Assembly: GCF_023155095.1 (NCBI RefSeq)
Contig: NZ_JAKNDA010000005.1
Coordinates: 207,315-271,314 of the forward strand
Source of the DNA: Idiomarina aminovorans
Lineage (GTDB): Bacteria > Pseudomonadota > Gammaproteobacteria > Enterobacterales > Alteromonadaceae
Direction: 5' to 3'
DNA: 64,000 nt
Made by a program: the position numbers and the translations under genes. Below, piece after piece: positions 29,720 through 38,890 of this stretch (the stretch's first letter is position 1; each line of letters begins with the position of its first letter). The notes below the pieces were generated by a model that saw nothing but the letters and a program-made list of their open reading frames with translations, was not told the origin of the DNA and did not search any database.

Positions 29720-30858
29720 TGGTCAGCAAGCAGCCACCTAAAATAGCAATTGTCGCCGGCGAACACTCTGGCGATCTTTTAGGTGCAGGGCTTATGCAGG
29801 CCATTTTAAAACAACACCCTAATGCTATTTTTATTGGTGTTGGCGGGCCGTTGATGACTGAGCAGGGAATGGACTCGTATTTCCCAATGGATGACCTGGC
29901 GGTTATGGGCATTGCTGAGGTCTTCCAGCAACTGCCTAAATTATTGCGCCATCGGAAAAACCTGGTGAACTATCTAGTTTCCGAACAGCCGGACGTGATG
30001 ATAGGTATTGATGCGCCTGACTTTAATCTTACTGTTGAGACTCGTCTAAAAAAAGCCGGAATAGCGACCATTCATTACGTCAGTCCGTCTGTCTGGGCGT
30101 GGCGTGAGGGGCGTATTAAGGGGATAAAAAAAGCGGTAGATCACGTGCTGTGCTTATTGCCCTTCGAAAAGGACTTTTACAACAAGCATGAGTTGCCGGC
30201 AACTTTTGTCGGTCATCCTCTTGCGGATGATATCCCTATGCAATGGAATCAAGCTGAAGCCCGACAAGAATTGGAGCTTGAAGAGGAAGGGGCGTATCTG
30301 GCTATTTTACCGGGGAGCCGTAAGGGAGAAATTGGCCGAATGGCGCCATTATTTTTGCAGGTAGCGAAAAAACTGGCAAAAAAATATCCGCAACTTCGGT
30401 TTGTTGCGCCAATGATAAGCAAAGAGCGAGCTCAGCAGTTTCAAAATTTGGTGGAGCAAAATAGTCCGGAACTGGATATTGCAACGCCGGTCGGTGAAAG
30501 CCGCAAAACGATGGCGGCAGCTGACTACTTATTACTGACATCCGGAACGGTTGCGCTTGAAGCGCTCTTAATAAAACGCCCTATGGTGGTTGGTTATCGT
30601 TTCCACTGGTTGTCATATCAAATCATAAAGCGTTTATTCCATGCGCCATTCTTTTCGCTGCCAAACCTGTTAGCGGGTAAAGAAATTGTGCCGGAGCTGG
30701 CTCAGTCTGAAGCCTCGGAAGATGCCATCGCAAAAGCCCTTGAACAGTTAATTGAGCAGGATAACCAACCGCTCATAGAGCAATTTACGAATATACATCA
30801 ACAGTTAAAGGTATCGGCCAGCGAAAAAGCTGCGAATATCGTTGAATCCTTTCTTTAA
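29719..30858 (+). CDS. lpxB: Lipid-A-disaccharide synthase LpxB
   Basis: LpxB joins lipid X and UDP-diacylglucosamine into the beta-1,6 disaccharide of lipid A. The 379-residue GT-B glycosyltransferase has IAIVAGEHSGDLLGAGLMQ at the N-terminus, HYVSPSVWAWREGRIKGIKK near residue 115 and LLTSGTVALEALL near 272. It ends the envelope operon; in E. coli rnhB and dnaE would follow, but here the order changes to a glutathione-transferase-like gene. Confidence 0.96.
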   Translation: MVSKQPPKIAIVAGEHSGDLLGAGLMQAILKQHPNAIFIGVGGPLMTEQGMDSYFPMDDLAVMGIAEVFQQLPKLLRHRKNLVNYLVSEQPDVMIGIDAPDFNLTVETRLKKAGIATIHYVSPSVWAWREGRIKGIKKAVDHVLCLLPFEKDFYNKHELPATFVGHPLADDIPMQWNQAEARQELELEEEGAYLAILPGSRKGEIGRMAPLFLQVAKKLAKKYPQLRFVAPMISKERAQQFQNLVEQNSPELDIATPVGESRKTMAAADYLLLTSGTVALEALLIKRPMVVGYRFHWLSYQIIKRLFHAPFFSLPNLLAGKEIVPELAQSEASEDAIAKALEQLIEQDNQPLIEQFTNIHQQLKVSASEKAANIVESFL

Positions 30859-30952
30859 TTCTGTTTTTTAGAATAATAAATAGAAAATAATGCGCTAATA
30901 ATTCCAAAAAATAGACTCTATGATAGAGGTATCTGAAGTTAAGGAGTTTATT

Positions 30953-31915
30953 ATGGGGTTATTAGTTGATGGCCAATGGCACGATAAGTGGTACGACACC
31001 AAAAAGCATGGCGGGCGCTTTGTTCGCAGTGAATCACAGTTTCGCAACACTATCGCCGAAGGTACTGAGTTTGAACCGGAATCCGGACGTTATCATCTGT
31101 ACGTTTCCTACGCTTGTCCCTGGGCGCACCGCGCGCTGATTTTTCGTCAGTTAAAAGGGCTGGAAAAGCATATTGATGTGTCTGTTGTGCACCCTTTGAT
31201 GCTGGAAAACGGTTGGGAATTCTCAGGTGCGCCACTTAATGAGCCTTTGTATCACTGTGACTTTCTTTACGAAATTTATTTAAAAGCTGACCCGAAATAC
31301 AGTGGTCGGGTTACCGTTCCCATATTATGGGACAAGAAAACGCAAACCATAGTGAACAACGAGTCGGCAGACATCATACGTATCTTTAACTCATCTTTTA
31401 ATGAGCTGACCGGTAACTCACTGGACTTTTTTCCTGCGGATAAGCAAAAGCAGATAAAAGAGGTTAACGAATGGGTTTATAACGACATTAATAATGGTGT
31501 TTATCGTAATGGATTTGCGACCACACAGGAGGCTTATGAAGAAGCGTATGAGTCTTTGTTTTCTGCTTTGGATAAGGTTGAAAGTATTCTTAACCAGAAT
31601 CGTTACTTAGCAGGCGATAAACTGACGGAAGCTGACTGGCGATTATTCACCACCTTAGTTCGTTTTGATGCCGTGTACTTCGGGCATTTTAAAACCAATA
31701 AAAAGCGCATTGTCGATTACCCTAATATCTGGAATTACCTGTTAGAGCTGTATCAGTACCCGGGTGTGGAAGAAACGGTGGTGATGGATCATATTAAAAC
31801 CCATTATTACGCCAGCCACACCACGATTAATCCGACACAGGTGGTGCCAAAAGGACCTGAAATCGATTTTCATCAAGCACATAACAGAGCTAAGTCGGGG
31901 AGCACCCAGTCATGA
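30953..31915 (+). CDS. Glutathione S-transferase family protein (glutathionyl-hydroquinone reductase type)
   Basis: This 320-residue protein of the YqjG/ECM4 class, which reduces glutathionyl-hydroquinones, has the catalytic cysteine in YVSYACPWAHRALIFRQLKGL near residue 53. A conserved C-terminal region, LTEADWRLFTTLVRFDAVYFGHFKTNKKR, follows. The start is ATG 30953 behind a strong AAGGAG; the longer frame back to 30920 is less likely. It is a single gene after lpxB and convergent with the response regulator. The physiological substrate is unknown. Confidence 0.88.
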   Translation: MGLLVDGQWHDKWYDTKKHGGRFVRSESQFRNTIAEGTEFEPESGRYHLYVSYACPWAHRALIFRQLKGLEKHIDVSVVHPLMLENGWEFSGAPLNEPLYHCDFLYEIYLKADPKYSGRVTVPILWDKKTQTIVNNESADIIRIFNSSFNELTGNSLDFFPADKQKQIKEVNEWVYNDINNGVYRNGFATTQEAYEEAYESLFSALDKVESILNQNRYLAGDKLTEADWRLFTTLVRFDAVYFGHFKTNKKRIVDYPNIWNYLLELYQYPGVEETVVMDHIKTHYYASHTTINPTQVVPKGPEIDFHQAHNRAKSGSTQS

Positions 31916-31967
31916 GTGTTATTTTAGCAAGGCATCGGGGAATGTTGGCGGCTAATCAGAAGTTAAG

Positions 31968-33611
31968 TTAACGCAATTCCAGCTCTTCAGTTTGCTGCAG
32001 TAAGCGTTCATAACGTTTACTGTGGTTGATGGATAGCTGGAGACCTTCCAGCACTTTAAAGCAGTTATCACACTCATTTTTCAAACGCCCGCGCGCTGCT
32101 TTAGGGTTTTCTTCAATAAAGCGGACGGCAGCCTGAATAAAGTTAAGAGCGGCTCCACTGTTCATCGGAGCTATTTCCATAGCGTTTTTAAACAGTTCAA
32201 GAGCGCGATTGTAGCTAGCTTCCTGATAGGCCTCGGTACCGGCTTTGTGAGTTTTAAAGAAACTGTTTTGCTGTTTTTTGGCCGCCGCTACTCTGGCTTG
32301 TAAAATTTTAGCGGTATAGTCGTCGAGCAACAGGTTGTCATCTTTATAAGCTGCAAGTTTATTGGCTTTTTCATACTCACCAACATCCAGCAGAATAGCG
32401 ATAACGTCGGGCAACAGATCTTTATTAATCGGTTGGTCTTTAGCCAGACTCTCCCCGACAACCTCGTTAAGACGATGTTGGGCTTCACGCAGGCGACCGT
32501 TAAAAGAGTCAATGCGTGATAATAGAATGGCTTCTAAGTCTTCAAAGGAAATATCGGCATGTAGCAGATGCTCATCGTAACGTGCGCGTTGCAGTTCCAT
32601 GGTTGCTTCGGTTTGATACTTACTGATTTGCTGCGGTGTATCGCTGTTTTCTGCGGCATCCAGAATACTGCGTAAATAATTACACAAATGATGCGCATTA
32701 CGAAACACTGACTTACGGGCTATTTGCAAAACGTTATTCATAGCTTGCTTAGCAATGTCGAAGTCACCATTACCGCGGGCTAAATGAGCAAGCTTGGTTT
32801 GTCTCTCAATAGAAAACGGAGCCAGAGTAATAGCATCACGGGCACTCTCTAAAGCCTCTTCCAGCAGTTGCTGTTGGACATAGCATTCGGTTTTTAAATC
32901 ATGCGCCTCAATAGCATTGGGCATACGCTTAATAATATGATTAAGGATATTAAGCGCCTCCTCGGGCGAGTTTTGTAATAGCCGGGTTTCAGCCAGTTTT
33001 AAGAATACCCAGCTGTGAGAATTATCTTCCAATAATTCTTTAATTTCCGTTTCAGCTTTATCCAGTTGCCCGGTTTTATTGTAGAGCTCAATTTGCAGCT
33101 TGCGACAGTAGTTACTGTAGCGGCTATTCGATTGTATGTGCCTTTGGCAGGCATTAATACAGGCTTCGTAATCATGTTTGGTAAGCGCTTTAAATACATC
33201 TTTTAACCACATTCTGCGTTTATAAGCACGCACCAGGCGCGAGCGCAACACACGCTGAGAGAATGGCTTCATCAGGTAATCGTCTGGCTGCAGTTCAAGC
33301 GCGCTCAGCACCATAGGGCGGCTGTTATCGCCAGTGATTATAAAGAACAGCGTATGCTCTTTCATTAAACCGCGAGTTTGCAGTTCTTCCAGAACTTGCC
33401 GGCCATTGCGGCCGCGGCCTAAATTGTAATCGACTAACAGAATATCGTGCGGGTTTTTAATGTAAGCAGTAATGCCTGCTTCGCCGGTGGTCTTGACCTG
33501 AACATCTTTCGCCCCCAAGTTTAATAACAAGCCCTGGAGCATGACCTGAAAAGGTTTCTGGTCATCAATCAATAGCACACGTTTATTATTGAGCTCTAAG
33601 GTTTTGTCCAT
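31968..33611 (-). CDS. Response regulator with receiver domain and TPR-like C-terminal region
   Basis: This protein of about 547 residues begins with a CheY-like receiver domain: the acidic pair in LLIDDQ, the phospho-acceptor Asp in DILLVDYNLG near residue 58, the Thr/Ser in FIITGDNS and the Lys in YLMKPFS. The following ~400 residues are helical with tetratricopeptide-like repeats (for example LAETRLLQNSPEEALNILNH and NRALELFKNAMEIAPMNSGA). There is no DNA-binding, GGDEF or phosphatase domain, so the output is probably protein binding. ATG 33611 is taken as start; 33638 is possible. No kinase gene is adjacent. Confidence 0.82.
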   Translation of the reverse strand: MDKTLELNNKRVLLIDDQKPFQVMLQGLLLNLGAKDVQVKTTGEAGITAYIKNPHDILLVDYNLGRGRNGRQVLEELQTRGLMKEHTLFFIITGDNSRPMVLSALELQPDDYLMKPFSQRVLRSRLVRAYKRRMWLKDVFKALTKHDYEACINACQRHIQSNSRYSNYCRKLQIELYNKTGQLDKAETEIKELLEDNSHSWVFLKLAETRLLQNSPEEALNILNHIIKRMPNAIEAHDLKTECYVQQQLLEEALESARDAITLAPFSIERQTKLAHLARGNGDFDIAKQAMNNVLQIARKSVFRNAHHLCNYLRSILDAAENSDTPQQISKYQTEATMELQRARYDEHLLHADISFEDLEAILLSRIDSFNGRLREAQHRLNEVVGESLAKDQPINKDLLPDVIAILLDVGEYEKANKLAAYKDDNLLLDDYTAKILQARVAAAKKQQNSFFKTHKAGTEAYQEASYNRALELFKNAMEIAPMNSGAALNFIQAAVRFIEENPKAARGRLKNECDNCFKVLEGLQLSINHSKRYERLLQQTEELELR

Positions 33612-33696
33612 TAATTTCAAACAGTATCCTGATAACATTCGATACCGACAGCATACTGGCTAAAGTCAGTAATGTTAAGCGGCAACAGAGGCTGAT

Positions 33697-34677
33697 ATGA
33701 AAGCAATTCAAATTATCGAACATGACTCCGGACAAAAAGTGCGGTGGCGAAGTCACTCAGCGTTAGACGAACCTCAATGCAAAGAGGTTCAGCTGCGAGT
33801 GTTAAGTGCGGGCATTAATCGCGCTGACTTAATGCAGATTGCGGGCAAGTATCCGCCGCCGAAAGGCGCATCAGAAATTCCCGGGTTAGAGGTTTGTGGT
33901 GTTATAGAACGAGTTGGCGCTGAAGTGGCCGACTGGGAACCAGGACAGCGTGTCAGTGCCTTATTAGCTGGCGGTGGTTTCGCCGAAAAGGTCAATGTTT
34001 CAGCCAGTCAATTATTACCTGTGCCTGAAAACTGGAGTAATGAAACGGCCGCGGGTTGGCTGGAAACCTTTGCAACGGCTTATCTGAACGTTTTTCAATT
34101 AGCTAACCTTCAGCCGGGAGAACGCGTACTGGCTCATGCGGGTGCCAGTGGTGTGGGCTCCTCATTAATACAGTTGTGTCGGGAGAGTGGCAATGAGCTT
34201 GTTGCGATAGTCGGCAGCGAGGAAAAATCGAAATTTTGTCTGGAGCTTGGTGCAAAAACCGTCATTAATCGCTATCAACAGGATATTGTTGAAGCGGTTA
34301 AAGCGTTAGGCGAGGTTGATGTGATTTTAAATCCGGTTGCAGGCGAGTCAATAGCAAAAGATCAGCAGTATCTGGCACAAGACGGGCGTATTATATTAAT
34401 TGGTTTAATGGGTGGTCGTAGTGGTGAAGTCGATTTTGGGCGGATGCTGATGAAACGTCAAAACCTGATAGGATCAACGTTACGTGCCCTGTCATCGACG
34501 CAAAAAGGACGTATTTTAAGCGACCTCTGGCGAGACTTTGGCGGTAAGTTCAAAAATAACAGAATAAAACCCATCATCGATAAAGTTTTTGCAGCAGACG
34601 ATATTCAGCAAGCGTTGGATTATGTGGCAGCAAACAAAACTCAGGGAAAGGTTGTTGTAAAGCTGGCGGAAAAGTAA
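33697..34677 (+). CDS. Zinc-independent NAD(P)H:quinone oxidoreductase, MDR family (PIG3-like)
   Basis: This 326-residue medium-chain dehydrogenase/reductase has the N-terminal GroES-like domain (AGINRADLMQIAGKYPPPKGAS) typical of the TP53I3/PIG3 group, and a Rossmann domain with AGASGVGSSLIQLCR near residue 148. The zinc-ligand cysteines of alcohol dehydrogenases are absent. It probably reduces quinones with NADPH. It is divergent from the response regulator. A more distant relative is carried by a gene cassette at 61.9 kb. Confidence 0.87.
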   Translation: MKAIQIIEHDSGQKVRWRSHSALDEPQCKEVQLRVLSAGINRADLMQIAGKYPPPKGASEIPGLEVCGVIERVGAEVADWEPGQRVSALLAGGGFAEKVNVSASQLLPVPENWSNETAAGWLETFATAYLNVFQLANLQPGERVLAHAGASGVGSSLIQLCRESGNELVAIVGSEEKSKFCLELGAKTVINRYQQDIVEAVKALGEVDVILNPVAGESIAKDQQYLAQDGRIILIGLMGGRSGEVDFGRMLMKRQNLIGSTLRALSSTQKGRILSDLWRDFGGKFKNNRIKPIIDKVFAADDIQQALDYVAANKTQGKVVVKLAEK

Positions 34678-34681
34678 TAAA

Positions 34682-34766
34682 TGGTGGAGGGAGCAGGATT
34701 CGAACCTGCGAAGGCTGAGCCGTCAGATTTACAGTCTGATCCCTTTGGCCACTCGGGAACCCCTCC
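34682..34766 (-). tRNA. tRNA-Tyr (anticodon GUA), CCA end encoded
   Basis: The 85-nt minus-strand sequence folds as a class II tRNA. The acceptor is GGAGGGG with TCCCTCC, the anticodon loop is CTGTAAATC with GUA, a long variable arm follows, and the T arm is GCAGG-TTCGAAT-CCTGC with CCA encoded. The long variable arm and GUA anticodon identify tyrosine. It is a single gene and convergent with the quinone reductase. Confidence 0.96.
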
Positions 34767-34781
34767 ACTCAAGAAGCGCGT

Positions 34782-34809
34782 ATAATAACAGTCTTAGCGT
34801 TGCTGTAAA
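34782..34809 (-). promoter_or_regulatory. Predicted promoter of tRNA-Tyr
   Basis: On the minus strand TTTACA and TATTAT are 16 bp apart, followed by the GC-rich discriminator ACGCGC just before the tRNA. That layout is typical of stringently controlled stable RNA promoters. Confidence 0.55.
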
Positions 34810-34877
34810 GAGAAAACTTAAACTTTTAGGACTTTGGCCGATACAGAAGTATCTGTAACCGATTATCCAGAGTCTAA

Positions 34878-35363
34878 ATGAGTCAAGTTTCTGCTGTTCA
34901 GAATAGTGCTGTCGAAAACCAGGCCGCTCATTTCTTTGAGCAACACGCCAGCGAAGCCGTTAACCACGGTTTTTCTGGTGAGTTTGCTTATTGGGTATCG
35001 GCGTTGGGCGCTGACCCGGTCATTTCAGAGTGCCCCAGTGAGGTTAACTGGCAGCGCACTATTGGTGCCGGCAGATTGCGCCCGCTGGATGTTCAGTCAG
35101 GCGCGGTTTTAGCCAGCGGAGTGTACGCAACAGCAAGCCAGTTATCAGACTTCAAATTACAGGACGCTACTCATCCTCAGCCTTTAATTCCGGATGCTAC
35201 GCCGGATCGTTTGCCGTTTGAGCTGGTGCAGAATCTGGACTGGAGAGTTCGCCAGCGTCTGGAAAAGAAAAAGCAGCCACAGACCGAAGAAAAAGACGAA
35301 CATCGACATAGAGGGCCTGCCGGTCTTTACGATGTGCTGCAAAAGTTAGGTATTACGCATTAA
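34878..35363 (+). CDS. Hypothetical protein, family not recognised
   Basis: This 161-residue soluble protein has no signal peptide or membrane segment. The N-terminal half contains AAHFFEQHASEAVNHGFSGEFAYW and the C-terminal third is strongly charged (RLEKKKQPQTEEKDEHRHR). Codon usage resembles the neighbouring genes, so it is probably real. It lies between tRNA-Tyr and xerD, with a poor ribosome binding site before ATG 34878. I do not recognise a family and assign no function. Confidence 0.6.
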   Translation: MSQVSAVQNSAVENQAAHFFEQHASEAVNHGFSGEFAYWVSALGADPVISECPSEVNWQRTIGAGRLRPLDVQSGAVLASGVYATASQLSDFKLQDATHPQPLIPDATPDRLPFELVQNLDWRVRQRLEKKKQPQTEEKDEHRHRGPAGLYDVLQKLGITH

Positions 35364-35445
35364 AGGTTTTATTCGTTACTAACAGTTCCCGCCACTGTTT
35401 CAATATTGCATAATGTTATTATCACTTCGCTGACTTGAATGACCC

Positions 35446-36348
35446 ATGAAGCAACTCCGCCCAGAGGACGAAGACCGCATTGATGCTTTTACTGAGTATT
35501 TGTGGCTGCATCATGGTTCTAGTGAAAATACTCAGGCTGCTTATCGCAGTGATTTACGGCGATTCTGTGAGTATCTGCTGCCACTTAAAAAGTCTTTACT
35601 GGAAACCGATGAAATCGTGCTGCAGGACTATCTTTTGTGGCGCCGGACTCAAGGTTTATCGCCCCGGAGTACCTCCCGTTTTCTAAGCTCGGCCAAAAAA
35701 TTCTTTCAGTTTGCAGTAAAGCAGCAGTGGGTACCGGTTGATCCTACGGCGCGCTTAAAACGCCCTAAATTGCCACAAAGTATTCCGCATTCGTTAAGTG
35801 AAGACGACGTTATCTCCTTACTGGAGCAACCCGACACGGAAACACCTATTGGCCTGCGCGACCGAACCATGCTGGAAGTGCTTTATGCCAGCGGGTTGAG
35901 GGTAACCGAGCTGGTTCGTCTGCAGTACGATCAGCTTAGCCGCCAGCAAGGTTTGGTCAGAGTTATCGGTAAGGGCAATAAAGAACGTTTGGTGCCTTTA
36001 GGTGAAGACGCTCTTGAGTGGCTCGACAGTTACTTAAAACATGGACGCCCGGCGATAACGGATAAAAGCAGCTCCTGGATATTCGTGACGCAAAGAGGTT
36101 CACTGTTAACACGCCAGGCATTTTGGTACCGATTAAGGCATTACGCCGAAGAAGCCGGCATTTATGCGCATCTATCGCCTCATACGTTGCGCCACGCGTT
36201 TGCAACCCATTTGTTAAACCACGGTGCCGATTTGCGCGTGTTACAGATGCTATTGGGGCATAGTGATTTATCCACCACACAAATTTATACTCAGGTTGCA
36301 CGCGAGCGTCTTCAGGCACTGCATGCTCAGCATCATCCACGGGGCTAA
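35446..36348 (+). CDS. xerD: Site-specific tyrosine recombinase XerD
   Basis: XerD works with XerC at dif to resolve chromosome dimers at cell division. The 300-residue protein has the SAM-like core-binding domain (EYLWLHHGSSENTQAAYRSDL) and the catalytic domain. The catalytic residues are Arg in ASGLRVTELV, His-x-x-Arg in HTLRHAFATHLL, His in LGHSDLSTTQIY, and the tyrosine nucleophile in that last motif. It is followed by dsbC and recJ as in E. coli. It is a housekeeping recombinase, not the integron integrase. Confidence 0.95.
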   Translation: MKQLRPEDEDRIDAFTEYLWLHHGSSENTQAAYRSDLRRFCEYLLPLKKSLLETDEIVLQDYLLWRRTQGLSPRSTSRFLSSAKKFFQFAVKQQWVPVDPTARLKRPKLPQSIPHSLSEDDVISLLEQPDTETPIGLRDRTMLEVLYASGLRVTELVRLQYDQLSRQQGLVRVIGKGNKERLVPLGEDALEWLDSYLKHGRPAITDKSSSWIFVTQRGSLLTRQAFWYRLRHYAEEAGIYAHLSPHTLRHAFATHLLNHGADLRVLQMLLGHSDLSTTQIYTQVARERLQALHAQHHPRG

Positions 36349-36403
36349 TTGCATTATAGTCGGTAAAAGGGTAGGGTTCGGACAGTTAATTTATGAGGTA
36401 TTT

Positions 36404-37135
36404 ATGCGCAATTTACAGTCTTTAGTAGGTTTAGCCGGTTTAGTCGTTGCAAGTTTCAGCTTATCCACTTTGGGTGCGGAACAAAATGAGGTTGATGCCC
36501 GTCATTTGAACAAGATGGGTATCGAAGTACTGTCGACAGAACCCGGTGAAATTGATGGCTACATTCGGGCTATTACCAATCAAGGCATGTTTTATGTTTC
36601 TGACAATGGTGAGCGACTGATTAGTGGGAACGTATTCGACATTACCGGTAGTGAACCAGAAAACCTAAGTGAAGCGGCGATGGCAAAAGTACGGCTGAAA
36701 ATGCTGAAAGGCTTTACTGACGATATGATCGTTTATCCGGCAGAAAATGAAAAATATCAGGTCACCATTTTTACCGATACAACTTGCGGTTACTGCCAGC
36801 GCTTACATGAAAATATGGGCAGTTATCACGCCGAAGGTATTACCATTAAGTACTTAGCATTTCCTCGCGGGGGCATGGATAGTAAAGGTGGTCGGCAGTT
36901 ACAAACGGTCTGGTGCGCTGATGATAAAAAATCCGCTATTAGCGCATTCAAAGACGAAAAAAATTACAGCGGTAGTTCAAGTTGCAGTAATCCTGTCGCA
37001 GAGCACTATCAGTTGGGCAAATCTTTCGGTGTAACCGGAACGCCCGCCATTGTTCTGCCTGATGGCCGCCTGATCCCCGGCGCCGTTCCTGCATCGCGGT
37101 TAGCCGCTGAAATTCGCAAAGGTGAGTCGCAATAA
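36404..37135 (+). CDS. dsbC: Thiol:disulfide interchange protein DsbC
   Basis: DsbC is a periplasmic disulfide isomerase kept reduced by DsbD. The 243-residue protein has a signal peptide ending TLGA, an N-terminal dimerisation domain, and a thioredoxin fold with CGYC in FTDTTCGYCQRLH near residue 125. A second cysteine pair (WCADD and SSCSN) and the cis-proline motif GVTGTPAIVLPDGR follow. The start is ATG 36404 behind GAGG; a longer frame from 36224 overlaps xerD and is not credible. Confidence 0.94.
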   Translation: MRNLQSLVGLAGLVVASFSLSTLGAEQNEVDARHLNKMGIEVLSTEPGEIDGYIRAITNQGMFYVSDNGERLISGNVFDITGSEPENLSEAAMAKVRLKMLKGFTDDMIVYPAENEKYQVTIFTDTTCGYCQRLHENMGSYHAEGITIKYLAFPRGGMDSKGGRQLQTVWCADDKKSAISAFKDEKNYSGSSSCSNPVAEHYQLGKSFGVTGTPAIVLPDGRLIPGAVPASRLAAEIRKGESQ

Positions 37136-37138
37136 TTC

Positions 37139-38851
37139 ATGAGTGACTATGAAATACGTCGTTATGAAGTGGTTGACGATAATTTTTTGCCGCAACAAAT
37201 GCCCTCTTTGTTGCGGCAAATTTATGCGCGGCGCGGGGTGCGTAGCGCCGACGAATTATCTCTGAAAGCTTCAGGGCTGCTTCACTTTTCGTCATTGAAA
37301 GATATTGATGAAGCCGTTGAACTGCTTCGAAATGCATTAAAAAACCAAGAAAAAGTTTGTATTTGCGGAGACTTTGATGCCGATGGAGCCACCAGCTCGG
37401 CGCTAATGGTCTCTGCCTTGCAGGCTTTTGGTTTACAACAGGTTGGTTATCAGGTTCCGAACCGAATGACAGACGGCTACGGACTCTCTGTTGCTATGGT
37501 CGAACAACTGGCTGAAGAAAACGTGCAGCTTATTATTACGGTGGATAACGGTATCGCCGCGCATGAAGCCATTACTGTTGCCCGTGAAAAAGGCATACAG
37601 GTTTTAGTAACGGATCACCATTTACCGCCGTCTGAACTTCCGGTTGCCAACGCTATTGTTAACCCGAACCAGGAAGGGTGCGAATTTCCAAGTAAGAATT
37701 TAGCCGGTGTCGGCGTTGCTTTTTATGTTTTGCTGGCTTTGCGTTCAGCACTGCGTGAGGGCGGTATTGAGCCGCTCCCGAATTTAGCCGACTGGCTGGA
37801 TCTTGTGGCTTTGGGAACCGTTGCCGATGTTGTTCCGCTGGATTACAACAACCGCGTGTTGGTACAGCAAGGTATTGCCCGTATTCGAAAGGGCATGAGC
37901 CGGCCGGGTATTACCGCTCTGCTGGAAGTTGCTAATCGCAATGCGAGTGAGTTAGCTGCCAGCGATCTAGGTTTTGCTTTAGGTCCACGCATTAACGCCG
38001 CAGGGCGACTCGATGACATTGGTTTGGGTATTGAATGTTTGTTAGGCGATGAATCTCGTGCGCGGGAGCTGGCTCAGCAATTGAATGACTTAAACCAGCA
38101 ACGTAAATCCATTGAAACCGAAATGCGCGAGCACGCTGAAAGCGCCGTTGCGAAGCTGCGTTTTGATCAGGGCCAGATGCCGGATTTGGTCACTTTGTAT
38201 CAGCCTGACTGGCATGCCGGTGTCATTGGTATTGTCGCCGGTAGGGTAAAAGAACAAGTAAACCGGCCGGTTATTGCCTTCGCTAACGATGACGAAGAAT
38301 TTCTTAAAGGCTCGGCCCGTTCTGTTAGTGGCTTACACATGCGTGACTTACTGGAGCGAATTCATAGCCTGGAGCCGGGGATCATGAAGCGTTTCGGCGG
38401 ACATGCAATGGCGGCGGGGTTAACGCTGAAAAAAGAAAACTTAACACGGTTTTCTGAGTTGGCTGAGCAAGTTGCGTCTGAGTGGTTATCTGAAGAACAA
38501 AAACAACGAGTATTTTGGTCTGACGGAGAGCTGACTGCACCACAACTGTCATTAGAAAGCATTAGTATGCTGCAAAACGCAGGCCCCTGGGGTCAGCAAT
38601 TTCCGGAACCGATGTTTGATGGTCAGTTTGAACTGGTCGATCAACGCATTGTTGGCGAACGTCACCTGAAACTGGTGTTACGACATCCGCAAGGCGAATT
38701 ATTGGATGCTATTGCGTTTAATATCGATACACAACAATTGCCAACACAACAGGTGTCGTTTGTTGAAGTTTTATACAAGCCTCAACTGAATCACTTCCGT
38801 GGGCGCACAAACGTTCAGTTGTTGGTGGAGCAAATTCGCGCGATACGTTAA
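37139..38851 (+). CDS. recJ: Single-stranded-DNA-specific exonuclease RecJ
   Basis: RecJ degrades single-stranded DNA 5' to 3' in recombination and mismatch repair. The 570-residue protein has the DHH phosphoesterase motifs CGDFDADGATSSALM near residue 78, TVDNGIAAHEA near 135 and VTDHHLPP near 158. DHHA1 glycine-rich motifs (MKRFGGHAMAAGLTL) lie near 420, with an OB domain at the end. It follows dsbC by 3 bp. Confidence 0.96.
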   Translation: MSDYEIRRYEVVDDNFLPQQMPSLLRQIYARRGVRSADELSLKASGLLHFSSLKDIDEAVELLRNALKNQEKVCICGDFDADGATSSALMVSALQAFGLQQVGYQVPNRMTDGYGLSVAMVEQLAEENVQLIITVDNGIAAHEAITVAREKGIQVLVTDHHLPPSELPVANAIVNPNQEGCEFPSKNLAGVGVAFYVLLALRSALREGGIEPLPNLADWLDLVALGTVADVVPLDYNNRVLVQQGIARIRKGMSRPGITALLEVANRNASELAASDLGFALGPRINAAGRLDDIGLGIECLLGDESRARELAQQLNDLNQQRKSIETEMREHAESAVAKLRFDQGQMPDLVTLYQPDWHAGVIGIVAGRVKEQVNRPVIAFANDDEEFLKGSARSVSGLHMRDLLERIHSLEPGIMKRFGGHAMAAGLTLKKENLTRFSELAEQVASEWLSEEQKQRVFWSDGELTAPQLSLESISMLQNAGPWGQQFPEPMFDGQFELVDQRIVGERHLKLVLRHPQGELLDAIAFNIDTQQLPTQQVSFVEVLYKPQLNHFRGRTNVQLLVEQIRAIR

Positions 38852-38890
38852 ACTATGCCCCCTTCGGAATTAACAGAATTAGGCAGTCGC

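Noticed and set aside
31914..31973. 19-codon ORF overlapping the end of the glutathione-transferase gene
   Set aside because: Very short, no recognisable features, and most likely chance.
34574..34768. 64-codon minus-strand ORF across tRNA-Tyr
   Set aside because: It is an accidental reading of the tRNA and the end of the quinone reductase gene.
35446..36348. Tyrosine recombinase as a candidate integron integrase
   Set aside because: Length, motifs and the dsbC-recJ neighbours identify it as XerD, and it lies 24 kb from the cassettes. No insertion typical of IntI was seen.
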